A DNA stretch of 64,000 nucleotides. Origin: Smittium mucronatum. Its lineage: Eukaryota > Kickxellomycota > Harpellomycetes > Harpellales > Legeriomycetaceae. Position 1 is the first letter of the stretch. Every line of letters starts with the position of its first letter. The notes under the pieces are model-generated. The model was given only the letters and a program-made list of their open reading frames with translations. It made no database searches and was not told where the DNA came from. The stretch is taken from NCBI GenBank assembly GCA_001953115.1, contig LSSL01000161.1, forward strand, positions 132,458 to 196,457. Reading direction: 5' to 3'. Shown one piece after another: positions 63,521 to 64,000 of the stretch. A program made the position numbers and the translations under genes.

Positions 63521-64000
63521 ATGTGTATTTCTTCTCCTGCAACTCAAGACATTAGGAAAAAGGTTATTGACCTTTATACTAGCGGAGTGAAACGTCCTTG
63601 GGAAATCAAAAAAAATATAATCAATATAAGATTAAATATTAGTAGCAAGAATATACACAGTATATTGTGCAATTATAATAAGAAGATAAAAAAATCTAGT
63701 ATTACTACTTCAGAGCTGTCTGGATTCGTTTCAAAAAAAATATTTCGATAAAATAGAAGATGAAAAAGCATATATATGAGGCTACTATATTGTTCCCGGT
63801 AATATTTTATTTTATATTTTTGCCGGATTTTTAAATTTTATACAGCTTAAAATAATTTTTAATAAACCATTTTTTTAGGTAACATCAGAATTTTACTGAC
63901 ATCAAAAAATTTAATAAATTACGCAAAAAAATCTGAATGTAGCATATTGACGCAACTTTTAAGCTTATATATTTAGGATGCCCAGTAATAGTTGTTGGGG
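63521..64000 (+). pseudogene. Mutator-like (MULE) transposase, decayed, runs off the window
   Basis: An ATG at 63521 opens a 76-codon frame, MCISSPATQDIRKKVIDLYT and onward, whose first 55 residues look like a DNA-binding helix-turn-helix. After a frame change near an A8 run (63733-63740) the text continues YFDKIEDEKAYI, then TGA at 63777, then GYYIVPG. A 77-nt GT-AG intron-like segment (63803-63879) leads to NIRILLTSKNLINYAKKSEC. A one-base frameshift then gives IDATFKLIYLGCPVIVVG at the window end, the MULE DDE-domain entry motif (DATFKL, first catalytic Asp). The enzyme would cut and paste the element; this copy carries at least one stop and two frameshifts. The rest lies outside the window. 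Confidence 0.7.

Overview
The window is nuclear DNA of a very A+T-rich eukaryote, most likely an early-diverging fungus. The evidence is: (a) short GT-AG introns of about 50-130 nt that must be removed to restore the reading frame of every confident gene; (b) a tRNA-Tyr with a short intron one base 3' of the anticodon; (c) a two-gene tRNA unit with no encoded CCA; (d) DIRS-type tyrosine-recombinase retrotransposons whose gag motif (YPELIE...LTEEERK) resembles elements I recall from insect-gut Harpellales and relatives. The last point is memory-based and no species is claimed. One run of N (37494-38048) is an assembly gap.

Layout. 1-13.0 kb is almost empty A+T-rich DNA apart from a tRNA-Tyr/tRNA-Asn pair at 3.4-3.6 kb. 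13.5-16.1 kb (minus) is an 11-exon EED/ESC homologue, the WD40 subunit of Polycomb repressive complex 2. 16.6-37.1 kb is a mobile-element landscape. It holds four copies of an approximately 630-bp non-coding retroposon (two with clear target-site duplications and A-rich tails), an old DIRS-like relic (22.7-26.9 kb), and a younger but dead DIRS-like element (26.96-31.85 kb) with inverted terminal repeats and an internal complementary region. It also holds an 850-bp foldback element. Inside this landscape sit two convergent genes, tyrosyl-DNA phosphodiesterase 1 (32.3-33.9 kb, plus) and MCM10 (34.2-35.5 kb, minus). 38.5-43.3 kb (minus) is a four-exon gene for a roughly 1531-residue, largely disordered LIM-domain protein. 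43.3-63.4 kb is again an A+T-rich desert with microsatellites and one strongly strand-asymmetric block. The right edge (63.5-64.0 kb) holds the start of a decayed Mutator-like (MULE) transposase.

The four protein genes are ordinary nuclear functions: chromatin silencing, repair of topoisomerase-DNA adducts, replication initiation, and a cytoskeletal or signalling LIM adaptor. They are not an operon and nothing suggests a joint pathway. The most interesting signals are the EED homologue that appears to lack every aromatic residue of the H3K27me3 cage, the structured polyadenylated retroposon family, the 1-nt-spaced Tyr-Asn tRNA pair, and the DIRS element whose catalytic losses all look like C:G to T:A transitions. 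All exon models were built by eye from frame continuity, splice sites and remembered family motifs; no search was run.
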